Made by a program: the position numbers and the translations under genes | NCBI RefSeq assembly: GCF_003939025.1 | Contig: NZ_RQIH01000015.1 | Coordinates: 100,129-164,128 of the forward strand | Origin: Rhizobium sophoriradicis | Lineage (GTDB): Bacteria; Pseudomonadota; Alphaproteobacteria; Rhizobiales; Rhizobiaceae | Reading direction: 5' to 3' | DNA: 64,000 nt | Notes under the pieces: generated by a model | Databases searched by the model: none | Seen by the model: the letters and a program-made list of their open reading frames with translations, nothing else | Told to the model about the DNA's origin: nothing | Shown here: piece by piece, positions 25,944 through 33,153 of the stretch | How the letters are laid out: each line of letters opens with the position of its first letter | How positions within the stretch are numbered: the stretch's first letter is position 1

Positions 25944-25957
25944 AAATTTCGAAATTT
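25944..25957. promoter_or_regulatory. 14-bp TTTCGAAA-type palindrome upstream of the dehydrogenase
   Basis: AAATTTCGAAATTT, perfect, about 80 bases before the Zn-type dehydrogenase start. The rest of the gap 25778-26035 holds no supported gene. Confidence 0.7.
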
Positions 25958-26035
25958 TACGATTACGACTTTGATCGGGATGGAGGAACACCCGGACTGC
26001 CGGGTCATCGAGATTTGAAGTTGAGGAGGAAACCC

Positions 26036-27151
26036 ATGACCATTGCTCAAACCATGACCGCCGCTCGCATGCACACCGTTGGCGGTGAAATGAAAATCGA
26101 GACACTGCCGATGCCGACGCCGGGCGACATGGATGTCCTCGTGCGGGTGAAAGCCTGCGGCATCGTCCCGAACCTGCATAACATTCTTGCCAATTGGCCG
26201 ACCTGGTTCCCCCACATGCCGCAACCCCCGCTACCGGCCGTCTTTGGCCTGGATCCCGCGGGCGAAATTGCCGGCCTTGGCAAGCAGGTTCACGGACTTA
26301 AGGTCGGAGACCGTGTCTACGTCAATCCGGGCCGCAGTTGCGGTTCGTGTCGCCATTGCCGTCGCGGCGACTCGATTTCTTGCAAACACTACGCTTTCCA
26401 GGGCTATTTCGGCTTCTCCGAACACGCCATGCAGACCTTTGCGGACTATCCGATCGGCGGCCTCAGCGAATTCATGGTTGCCCCGGCCTCCGCGATCGTG
26501 AAGATCCCGGATAATATGGATTACGGTCAGGCTGCACGGCTCGGCTATCTCGGCACGGCCTATTCTGCATTGAAGAAGGTGAATGCGGGCCCAGGTGATA
26601 CCATTCTGGTCAATGGCGGCACCGGCACACTCGGCATCGGTGCGATCATTTTCGGCCTTGCCATGAATGTGAATAAGCTTCTCATTACCGCCCGCAACAG
26701 GAAACTGCTTGAAGAAATCAAGGCCTTGGGTTCGAACCGCATCGAAATCTTCTCGATTGAGGACGGCAGCGTCGCTGACTGGGTGATGGCGCAGACCGAT
26801 GGGGAAGGTGTCGACGCGTTCCTCGATTGCAATGGTCCGGGTGCTGGGCATGACACTTTCCGCCAGGGCTTGCTGAGTATGCGCCGCGGCGGCATTGCCG
26901 TCGACATTGGCGCGATCGCAGGTCCGGTCGAAATCGACGTCCACCGCCTGATGGATCGCAACCAGCGCCTTTACGGCTCCGCCTGGCTGACCACGGCGGA
27001 AGGCCAGGAGATGGCGGATATGGTGGAAGCCGGCACTGTCGACCTCTCGATCTTCGAAACGAAAAGCTTCCCGCTAGCCGACGTCAACGGTGCAATCTCG
27101 GGGATCGAGCAGCGCCACGGCGGCTTTTCGAACTATGTCATCTGCCCCTGA
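26036..27151 (+). CDS. zinc-type medium-chain alcohol dehydrogenase
   Basis: A 371-residue medium-chain dehydrogenase/reductase. The catalytic-domain start VLVRVKACGIVPN gives the first Cys, and GRSCGSCRHCRRGDSISC is the structural-zinc lobe. The nucleotide-binding glycine motif is VNGGTGTLGIGA at about residues 197-208. The usual GHE after the first Cys is replaced by FGLDPAGE, so the catalytic zinc site is atypical. ATG 26036 follows a strong GAGGAGG. The gene is followed by a cupin. It likely oxidises an alcohol or hydroxy intermediate with NAD(P). Confidence 0.82.
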   Translation: MTIAQTMTAARMHTVGGEMKIETLPMPTPGDMDVLVRVKACGIVPNLHNILANWPTWFPHMPQPPLPAVFGLDPAGEIAGLGKQVHGLKVGDRVYVNPGRSCGSCRHCRRGDSISCKHYAFQGYFGFSEHAMQTFADYPIGGLSEFMVAPASAIVKIPDNMDYGQAARLGYLGTAYSALKKVNAGPGDTILVNGGTGTLGIGAIIFGLAMNVNKLLITARNRKLLEEIKALGSNRIEIFSIEDGSVADWVMAQTDGEGVDAFLDCNGPGAGHDTFRQGLLSMRRGGIAVDIGAIAGPVEIDVHRLMDRNQRLYGSAWLTTAEGQEMADMVEAGTVDLSIFETKSFPLADVNGAISGIEQRHGGFSNYVICP

Positions 27152-27223
27152 TGCTTTACGGGCTGCTCGCATTGCGAGGCGGGCCGCCCACCTTTTGTCA
27201 GGCTCGTCGATCGGGAGGAAAAC

Positions 27224-27760
27224 ATGACGTTCAGACGTGTCGTCACCGCTAAAAACACATCCGGAAAATCCGTCGTTGTCAGCGACGGCGCATCGCCGCG
27301 CGAAATGGCACTGAAGCATACGCCCGGCTTCATTTCGGCCCCCATGTGGACGGTCGCCACGCCCCCTTCCCTGCCCTTCGACGGCAAGGATCCGATGGCC
27401 GGTGATGGGACGCTTCTCCATCCGGCCGCCGGCTCCTCGACGTTCATCATTATCACCTTCCCGCCGGATTCGGTAATGATGTCGCCGAACTTCCGGCCGG
27501 AGCTTGCCGGGCCGGAACATGCCGTCGCGGCGCCCGGGATCGTCGAGCATTTCGAGATGGACAATCCCGGCATGCACACCACGCCGACACTCGACTATGG
27601 CGTTGTTATCAGCGGCACGATCACCCTCGAGCTGGACGACGGTGTCGCGGTCGAGCTGAAGTCGGGTGATAGCTTCGTGCAGCACGGCGCTCGCCATGCC
27701 TGGCGCAATCCGACCAGTCAGCCGGCAACGATTGCCGTCGTACTTGTCGGCGCCAAGTAG
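27224..27760 (+). CDS. cupin-domain protein
   Basis: A 178-residue protein with one cupin core. Motif 1 runs through NPGMHTTPTLDYGVVISGTITLELDDG and motif 2 through GDSFVQHGARHAWRNP. His in MHTT, Glu or Asp in DYG, and His in ARHAW are the usual metal-site positions, although the typical Glu is Asp here. Such proteins in catabolic clusters can be small-molecule isomerases, dioxygenases or ligand sensors. It follows the dehydrogenase in the same direction and ends at a terminator hairpin. Confidence 0.75.
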   Translation: MTFRRVVTAKNTSGKSVVVSDGASPREMALKHTPGFISAPMWTVATPPSLPFDGKDPMAGDGTLLHPAAGSSTFIIITFPPDSVMMSPNFRPELAGPEHAVAAPGIVEHFEMDNPGMHTTPTLDYGVVISGTITLELDDGVAVELKSGDSFVQHGARHAWRNPTSQPATIAVVLVGAK

Positions 27761-27789
27761 GATCAGGATTTCTTCCCAAGACTGCGGAA

Positions 27790-27811
27790 GGCGCCGGTAA
27801 TCCTCGGCGCC
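27790..27811 (+). terminator. terminator of the dehydrogenase-cupin unit
   Basis: GGCGCCG and CGGCGCC form a 7-bp GC stem with an 8-base loop, followed by CTTTCGTTTT. It lies between the convergent cupin and LysR genes and may serve both. Confidence 0.75.
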
Positions 27812-27820
27812 CTTTCGTTT

Positions 27821-28744
27821 TCAGGGACGCGCCGTCTTCTCGGGCACCTGCGACCTCGCTACGTCGGCGAGAAGCTGGCGCGCCCAACGATGCAGGCCCG
27901 ATCGATGCGTCCGCTCCGTCCAGTACATATCGATCTCGATCGGAATTTGGATTGGGAAGCGGAGCACCGTGAGCCTCCCGGCATAGGCGGTCGCCAGTCG
28001 GTTCGGAATGGTTGCGACGAGATCGGTCCCGGTTATCATCAGTTCCAAGCTGTCATGGCTCGGAAGCGTGAGTTGCGGTTTCAGCAGGATGTCGCGTTCG
28101 CGCAGGGCGCTGAAGTAGAGCGCCTGCCATTGGCCGTTGTGAGTGACCGCCACATGCGTAGCCTCCTGAAAGCGCTCCAGCGTTATCTCTCCCTTGGCGA
28201 GGGCGTTGCCCGGATCCATGACGCAGGAATAGTGATCCGAAAAGATATGCCGGCGGAAATAGCCCTCCCCCAGGATGCGGACCGGGCCGAGCACAATATC
28301 CGCAATGTTCTCCTTCAGCTGCTGCTTGCCGTTCACCGCCGACTCCAGGATATTGATGACGACGTTCGGCGCCAACCGGCGCATCGCTGCGATGAAACTC
28401 GGCATCAGCAGGAAACGCTCATGATGGTTGCACGAAAGGGTCACCCCGCCCTGGGCGGTCGTCGGGTCAAACTCGACCGGCACTGCGATCGCCAGCATGC
28501 GGTTGACAACCTCGCGTGCATGGCTGACGAGGTCGCGGCACTTGTCCGTCTCCGCGATGCTGTTGCCTTGGCGGACGAACAGCGGGTCGCCGAAAGCGCG
28601 CCTCAACCGCTCGATCGTATAGCTCACCGTTGACTGGCTGACGTCCATCTGCGCGGCTGCGGCCGAGAATGAGCCGGTATCGTGAACTGTCACCAGTAAT
28701 TGCATCGACCTGAGGTCGATTTGCGCCAGATCCTCCGGAATCAT
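27821..28744 (-). CDS. LysR-family regulator of the P450 operon
   Basis: A 307-residue LysR regulator. The HTH is at about residues 8-67 (IDLRSMQLLVTVHDTGSFSAAAAQMDVSQSTVSYTIERLRRAFGDPLFVRQGN), followed by the periplasmic-binding-like effector domain. ATG 28744 is preferred because GGGGGAG precedes it; the frame goes on for 15 codons upstream, but those overlap an operator-like palindrome. Length then equals the family norm. It is divergent from the P450-ferredoxin-reductase operon, the usual arrangement for LysR activators. Confidence 0.88.
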   Translation of the reverse strand: MIPEDLAQIDLRSMQLLVTVHDTGSFSAAAAQMDVSQSTVSYTIERLRRAFGDPLFVRQGNSIAETDKCRDLVSHAREVVNRMLAIAVPVEFDPTTAQGGVTLSCNHHERFLLMPSFIAAMRRLAPNVVINILESAVNGKQQLKENIADIVLGPVRILGEGYFRRHIFSDHYSCVMDPGNALAKGEITLERFQEATHVAVTHNGQWQALYFSALRERDILLKPQLTLPSHDSLELMITGTDLVATIPNRLATAYAGRLTVLRFPIQIPIEIDMYWTERTHRSGLHRWARQLLADVARSQVPEKTARP

Positions 28745-28756
28745 GACTCCCCCGTT

Positions 28757-28771
28757 ATCGAATTTTTCGAT
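28757..28771. promoter_or_regulatory. LysR-type palindrome in the LysR/P450 gap
   Basis: ATCGAA-ttt-TTCGAT, perfect arms with a 3-base centre. Position, between the divergent LysR and P450 genes, and form fit a LysR recognition site. It differs from the TTTCGAAA sites of the GntR group. Confidence 0.65.
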
Positions 28772-28869
28772 GACCTTTATCGTATCCATCCAATTGGCAG
28801 AATGGAAGCCGCCGCCTAACCTTGCTCGACATCAAAATTGCTTGGGAGGGCAAGATGGGAGGAGAAGCA

Positions 28870-30066
28870 ATGCTTACCGAAGAGACAGCCGCGACCCCGC
28901 CGGTCATTTCCGACGTCACCTTCGCTGAACTTCTGGCCGATCCCTACCCCACATTCAAACGCGCCCGCGATATGGCTGCCGTGGTCCGTATCGAGGCGGC
29001 GAACATGCTCGTTGCCACCCGCTATGAGGACATCATGGCGATGGAGCGCGATCCGGAGCTTTTCTCTTCCGAAAATCCGCAGTCGCTGGTCAACAAGGTC
29101 ATGGGCCACACCATGATGCGCAAGGACGGCGAGGCCCACGCCCGCGAGCGCAAGGCGGTGGAGCCGGCACTGCGCCCCGGCGCGATGAAATCCTGCTGGG
29201 GTCCGAGGTTTGAAACCATCTTCGACGAGATCGTGTCCAGTTTTGAAAAACACGGCGAGGCAGATCTTTTCGATGCGCTGGCCGCGCCGATGGCCGGGCG
29301 TGCACTCGCCGAGGTGCTGGGCTTTCTCGACGTTGACTGGCAGACAATGGCGTTCTGGTCGCAGTCGCTGATCGACGGCGCAGGCAACTACTCCGGCGAT
29401 CCGGAGATCAGTCACAAGGCTGTAGAAGCAGCAAAAGGTGTCGAGGAGGCCATCAACCGCGCCCTGCCGTATCACCGTCAAAATCCGAACACATCGGTAC
29501 TCTCTTCGATGATCCACGCGGAAGATCCGCATACGATCGAGCAGATCTATGCCAATATCAAGGTGGCAGTCGGCGGCGGGCTAAATGAGCCGCGCGACTC
29601 CATCCTCACCATGGTGCTTGGCCTGCTCGAAAACCCCGAGCAGTTGGCAAGGGTCAAGGCCGACCCGAACCTTTGGCCGACGGCCTTCGAGGAGTCCGTC
29701 CGCTGGATTTCGCCGATCGGCATGTATCCTCGACGGGTTACGCGGGATGTCGTTGTCTCGGGTGTCAGATTGCGCGAGGGCGATCAGGTGGGACTATGCG
29801 TCAGCGCTGCCAATCGCGACGACAGTCGCTTTGTTGATCCAGATCGTTTCGACGTCTTTCGCGAGAAGAAGTCCCACCTCGCCTTTGGAGCGGGGGCGCA
29901 TTTCTGCGCCGGCACTTGGGTCGCCCGCCATATGGTCGGTCGCCTCGTCGTGCCGCGTCTTTTTGAGCGATTGCAGAATTTGCGCCTTGAGAACACCGCG
30001 GCAGCTCGAATTCACGGTTGGGTCTTTCGCGGCCCGCTTAGCTTGCCGGTGGTCTGGGACGCGTAA
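28870..30066 (+). CDS. cytochrome P450
   Basis: A 398-residue soluble bacterial P450. The haem-ligand Cys346 is in FGAGAHFCAGTW, and the ExxR pair is Glu275/Arg278 (EESVR). The I-helix reads VGGGLNEPRD (235-243) where most P450s have AGxDT, so the acid-alcohol pair for O2 activation is replaced. ATG 28870 has GGGAGGAG upstream; earlier in-frame starts lack a site. It heads a tight operon with ferredoxin and ferredoxin reductase, a complete class I electron chain from NAD(P)H. A hydroxylation or O-demethylation of the cluster's substrate is inferred. Confidence 0.92.
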   Translation: MLTEETAATPPVISDVTFAELLADPYPTFKRARDMAAVVRIEAANMLVATRYEDIMAMERDPELFSSENPQSLVNKVMGHTMMRKDGEAHARERKAVEPALRPGAMKSCWGPRFETIFDEIVSSFEKHGEADLFDALAAPMAGRALAEVLGFLDVDWQTMAFWSQSLIDGAGNYSGDPEISHKAVEAAKGVEEAINRALPYHRQNPNTSVLSSMIHAEDPHTIEQIYANIKVAVGGGLNEPRDSILTMVLGLLENPEQLARVKADPNLWPTAFEESVRWISPIGMYPRRVTRDVVVSGVRLREGDQVGLCVSAANRDDSRFVDPDRFDVFREKKSHLAFGAGAHFCAGTWVARHMVGRLVVPRLFERLQNLRLENTAAARIHGWVFRGPLSLPVVWDA

Positions 30067-30091
30067 AACCGAAAACATCGGAGGAGAAAAA

Positions 30092-30412
30092 ATGGCGGAG
30101 ATCACGTTCATACTTCCTGACGGAGGGCACAAAGCCTGCCCAGCCAGCGAGGGCCTCAGTCTCATGGAACTAGCTCTGCAGAACTCGGTGCCGGGCATCG
30201 TTGCAGAATGCAATGGCGCGGCCGCTTGCGGCACGTGCCACGTGATCATGGATGATGCCCTGATCGATGTCCTCGATCCAATCAGCGATCATGAGAACGA
30301 CATGCTTGACTTCACCAATGCGCCGCGGGAGCCGGGCAGCCGGCTGAGTTGCCAGATCCGCGTTGACGGGCGCCTGAATGGCGCGGTCGTCCGTGTCGCA
30401 TCGGAGATGTAA
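30092..30412 (+). CDS. [2Fe-2S] ferredoxin of the P450 system
   Basis: A 106-residue putidaredoxin/adrenodoxin-type ferredoxin. Cluster ligands are Cys40, Cys46, Cys49 (ECNGAAACGTC) and Cys87 (RLSCQI), the expected C-x5-C-x2-C...C spacing. GGAGGAG lies ahead of ATG 30092. It carries single electrons from the reductase encoded 3 bases downstream to the P450 encoded 25 bases upstream. Confidence 0.93.
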   Translation: MAEITFILPDGGHKACPASEGLSLMELALQNSVPGIVAECNGAAACGTCHVIMDDALIDVLDPISDHENDMLDFTNAPREPGSRLSCQIRVDGRLNGAVVRVASEM

Positions 30413-30415
30413 ACC

Positions 30416-31564
30416 ATGGCGGAGCAGGTAGTGATTGTCGGTGCTGGGCAAGCGGGTTTCGCCGCCGCCGCGAAGCTGCGTCAGCTTGGGTTCAACGGTT
30501 CGATCACGATGTTCGGCAACGAGGGTGTCATGCCCTATCAGCGGCCACCGCTCAGCAAGGCCTATCTGCTTGGAAAGCTCGAAGCGGACCGACTGTCGTT
30601 TCGCAATGCCGGCTTCTTCACGGACCAGAACATCAAGATCCTCAACAACGAACCGGTTGTCAAAATCGATCGCGGCAACCGCCAGGCCGTCACCGCCAAC
30701 GACCGCTTCCCCTATGACAAGCTCATTCTGGCGACCGGCGCCGATCCGATCCGGCTGCCGGCCCCAATGTGCGCGGCCGTCACCAACATCTTCTATTTGC
30801 GCAACAAGGCGGATGCCGATCGGCTTGGCGCGATCATGAAGCCGGACGCCCGGCTGCTGGTGGTCGGCGGCGGTTATATCGGCCTTGAAGTGGCTGCTGC
30901 CGCGCGACAGGTCGGAACCGAGGTCATGCTGGTGGAAATGTCCCCTCGCATCCTGAACCGGGTCGCCGCCGAACCCACGGCGGATTATTTCAGAACGCTT
31001 CACATCTCGAAGGGCGTCGATATTCGCGAGGGCGTCGGCCTTCGTGACTTGAAGCCGGAAGGCGCAGCGATCAAAGCTGTTCTTGACGACGGATCCTCAG
31101 TCATAGTTGACGCGGTTGTCGCCGGTATCGGCGTGCGTCCGAACACGGAACTTGCCGAAGCAGCAGGCCTAACGACTGACGACGGCATCGTCGTCGACAA
31201 ATTCGGCTGTACAACCGATCCAAACATTTGGGCTGCCGGAGACTGCGCCTCGTTTATTCACAACGGCGAAATGATCCGTCTCGAATCCGTGCCGCACGCA
31301 ATCGATCAGGCAGAGCACGTCGCACGCAACATTCTCGGTGAAGCAACGCCCTATTGCCCGCGCCCCTGGTTCTGGTCGGATCAATACCAGACGAAACTGC
31401 AGATCGCGGGTTTTAACCGCGGTTATGAGCGCGCGGAAACCCTGGCGAGTGCCAACGAATGCGGCCTTAAGGTTTCCTACTTCAAGGAAAATCTGCTGAT
31501 TGCTGTTGACTGCATCAACGATGCGCGCGGCTTCATGATGGCAAAGCGTGAACTTGGTCTTTGA
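30416..31564 (+). CDS. NAD(P)H:ferredoxin reductase of the P450 system
   Basis: A 382-residue FAD enzyme of the putidaredoxin/rhodocoxin-reductase type. It has an N-terminal FAD glycine motif (VIVGAGQAGFAA), a second NAD-binding motif (LVVGGGYIGLEVA) at about residue 143, and the FAD-binding end motif WAAGDCA. A C-terminal reductase domain follows (PWFWSDQY...). It starts 3 bases after the ferredoxin stop. It passes electrons from NAD(P)H to the ferredoxin. Confidence 0.93.
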   Translation: MAEQVVIVGAGQAGFAAAAKLRQLGFNGSITMFGNEGVMPYQRPPLSKAYLLGKLEADRLSFRNAGFFTDQNIKILNNEPVVKIDRGNRQAVTANDRFPYDKLILATGADPIRLPAPMCAAVTNIFYLRNKADADRLGAIMKPDARLLVVGGGYIGLEVAAAARQVGTEVMLVEMSPRILNRVAAEPTADYFRTLHISKGVDIREGVGLRDLKPEGAAIKAVLDDGSSVIVDAVVAGIGVRPNTELAEAAGLTTDDGIVVDKFGCTTDPNIWAAGDCASFIHNGEMIRLESVPHAIDQAEHVARNILGEATPYCPRPWFWSDQYQTKLQIAGFNRGYERAETLASANECGLKVSYFKENLLIAVDCINDARGFMMAKRELGL

Positions 31565-31675
31565 TACAATCCAAACAGCGGTGCTCCAACCCCTTTTCAG
31601 GCGCGGCGTCAAAGAAGAGTCCATCAAGCGGAACGACGTTGACGGCGTGTAGATGTGCCGTTAACTCTACCATCC

Positions 31676-31732
31676 ATGGAAACGATGACGATTGTCGTAG
31701 CGGTGATATCGCGCATGGGCAGGAGGGAATAG
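31676..31732 (+). CDS. leader peptide of a putative attenuator
   Basis: A short frame encoding METMTIVVAVISRMGRRE; a start at the second ATG (31685) would give a 15-residue form. The run ATT GTC GTA GCG GTG ATA codes for Ile, Val, Val, Ala, Val, Ile. Its stop codon (31730-31732) lies in the loop of a hairpin and a terminator follows, the classical layout of a branched-chain-amino-acid attenuator. A weak GGA site precedes the second ATG. Translation is inferred. Confidence 0.55.
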   Translation: METMTIVVAVISRMGRRE

Positions 31733-31788
31733 CCCTCCGGAAACCGCCGCCCATGCGCCGAAACAGGTCCCTGACGGGGCCTTTTTTT
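31711..31788 (+). promoter_or_regulatory. attenuator: leader hairpin plus terminator ahead of MFS gene
   Basis: GCGCATGGGC (31711-31720) pairs with GCCCATGCGC (31749-31758), enclosing a second stem GGAGGG/CCCTCC (31722-31727 with 31733-31738). Then GGTCCC-TGAC-GGGGCC (31766-31781, one G-T pair) and seven T (31782-31788) form a strong rho-independent terminator. It ends 43 bases before the MFS start. It can also end transcription from the P450 operon. Confidence 0.65.
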
Positions 31789-31831
31789 ATGCCCCGTCGC
31801 ACCTATCATCTTCAACACGGCGGAACCGAAC

Positions 31832-33031
31832 ATGACCGGCGGAATCGACTCAAGTAAGCAGCCAAAACTTGCCGTTTTGATTTTCCTGGCAGCCTTGTCG
31901 GTGCTTCCGTTGAATATGTTCATACCGTCACTTCCACACATCGCCGATGCTTTGAATTCCAATTATGCCGTGGTGAATTTGGCGATTGCCGGCTATGCGC
32001 TGATGAGCGGGCTGACACACGTCGTTGCCGGTGTGCTATCTGACAGATTTGGCCGTAAGCCAGTGGCACTGGTGGCGCTCTGCGTCTCTTGCGGCGCTTC
32101 GCTGATCTGCAGTTTTGCGCCGAATGTTGGGATATTTCTTGTGTTCCGCACCCTGCAGGGGGTGGTGATCGCGTGTTATGCGGTTTCGATGGCCTCAATA
32201 CGCGACACCTCAGATGAGCGGGAAGCGACGAGCAGAATCGCCTTCGTCTCATCCGCTTGGGCTCTCGCACCGATGCTCGGACCAGCTATCGGAGGTACGC
32301 TGGACACTTTGCTCGGGTGGAGAGCGAATTTCACAGCTTTTGCTATTCTCGGCTTGAGCGGCGTCGTCCTTGTGCTGCGCGGTTTTAAGGAGACGAAAGC
32401 CTCGGACCTCGCCGCCACCTTTCGGCTGAGCACTTATCTGGCGCCGATGGGTTCGCGCATTTTCTGGAGTTACGCAATCTGCATGGTGTTCTCCATGAGT
32501 ACCCTCTACATCTTTCTGAGCGGCGCACCCCTGGCCGCAAAGAGCTTCGGTGTGGGATCTTCGATCGCGGTCGGAGCCTTGATGGGACTTGTCCCAGCGG
32601 CGTTCATACTCGGAAGCATGTTTGCGGGTCGATTCGGAAAGAAGTACGCGCCACCAGTACTGATGGCCGTCGGCCGCCTCCTGACCTTATTCGGTCTTTC
32701 CGCCGGCATCCTACTCTTCTTTTTTGACGTTCATCATGTCGCCGCGTTCTTCTTGCCCTGTGCATTCGTTGGGCTGGGGAATGGTATTACAATGCCCGCT
32801 GCCAATGCAGGCGTCCTATCGTTGCGTTCGGAACTGTCGGCGACAGCCCTGGGGCTCGCCAACGCGACGACCGTTGCAGGCGGCGCGGCGATTGTTTCGA
32901 TCTCAGGCATGTTCATAACTGCCGCGGACGCTCAATGGACCACCATTGCTTTGATGATTGCGACAACCTTCATATCGCTTGTGGCGGCACTGATCGTCCG
33001 CTCCCAGGCGGCGGCGAAGGTGGCCTATTAG
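31832..33031 (+). CDS. MFS transporter (Bcr/CflA-like exporter)
   Basis: A 399-residue inner-membrane transporter with about 12 helices. The motif between helices 2 and 3, GVLSDRFGRKPVAL, is the MFS signature, and LQGVVIACYAVSMASIRDTSDEREATSR with PMLGPAIGG matches the 12-helix drug:H+ antiporter group (Bcr/CflA). It probably exports a small molecule. A terminator and leader-peptide-like structure directly upstream suggests control by attenuation. Whether it belongs to the P450 catabolic unit is not clear. Confidence 0.85.
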   Translation: MTGGIDSSKQPKLAVLIFLAALSVLPLNMFIPSLPHIADALNSNYAVVNLAIAGYALMSGLTHVVAGVLSDRFGRKPVALVALCVSCGASLICSFAPNVGIFLVFRTLQGVVIACYAVSMASIRDTSDEREATSRIAFVSSAWALAPMLGPAIGGTLDTLLGWRANFTAFAILGLSGVVLVLRGFKETKASDLAATFRLSTYLAPMGSRIFWSYAICMVFSMSTLYIFLSGAPLAAKSFGVGSSIAVGALMGLVPAAFILGSMFAGRFGKKYAPPVLMAVGRLLTLFGLSAGILLFFFDVHHVAAFFLPCAFVGLGNGITMPAANAGVLSLRSELSATALGLANATTVAGGAAIVSISGMFITAADAQWTTIALMIATTFISLVAALIVRSQAAAKVAY

Positions 33032-33111
33032 CTGTGTCGATGAAGCAAGAAAAGCGCCAAGCCATCAGATCAACGAGCCGTAGCTCACGGCGATGTTCGA
33101 GACAGAGCTAA

Positions 33112-33132
33112 GGGGCGCTGAACCAGCGCCCC
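33112..33132. terminator. hairpin between convergent MFS and PhoX genes
   Basis: GGGGCGCT and AGCGCCCC, a perfect 8-bp stem with a 5-base loop, placed 22 bases after the PhoX gene's stop. There is no long T-run on either strand. Confidence 0.6.
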
Positions 33133-33153
33133 CAGCTATTGTCGAGAAGGCGG

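Noticed and set aside
31676..31788. A metabolite riboswitch ahead of the MFS gene
   Set aside because: I compared the stem pattern from memory with fluoride, guanidine, cobalamin and SAM types and found no match; a leader-peptide attenuator fits better.
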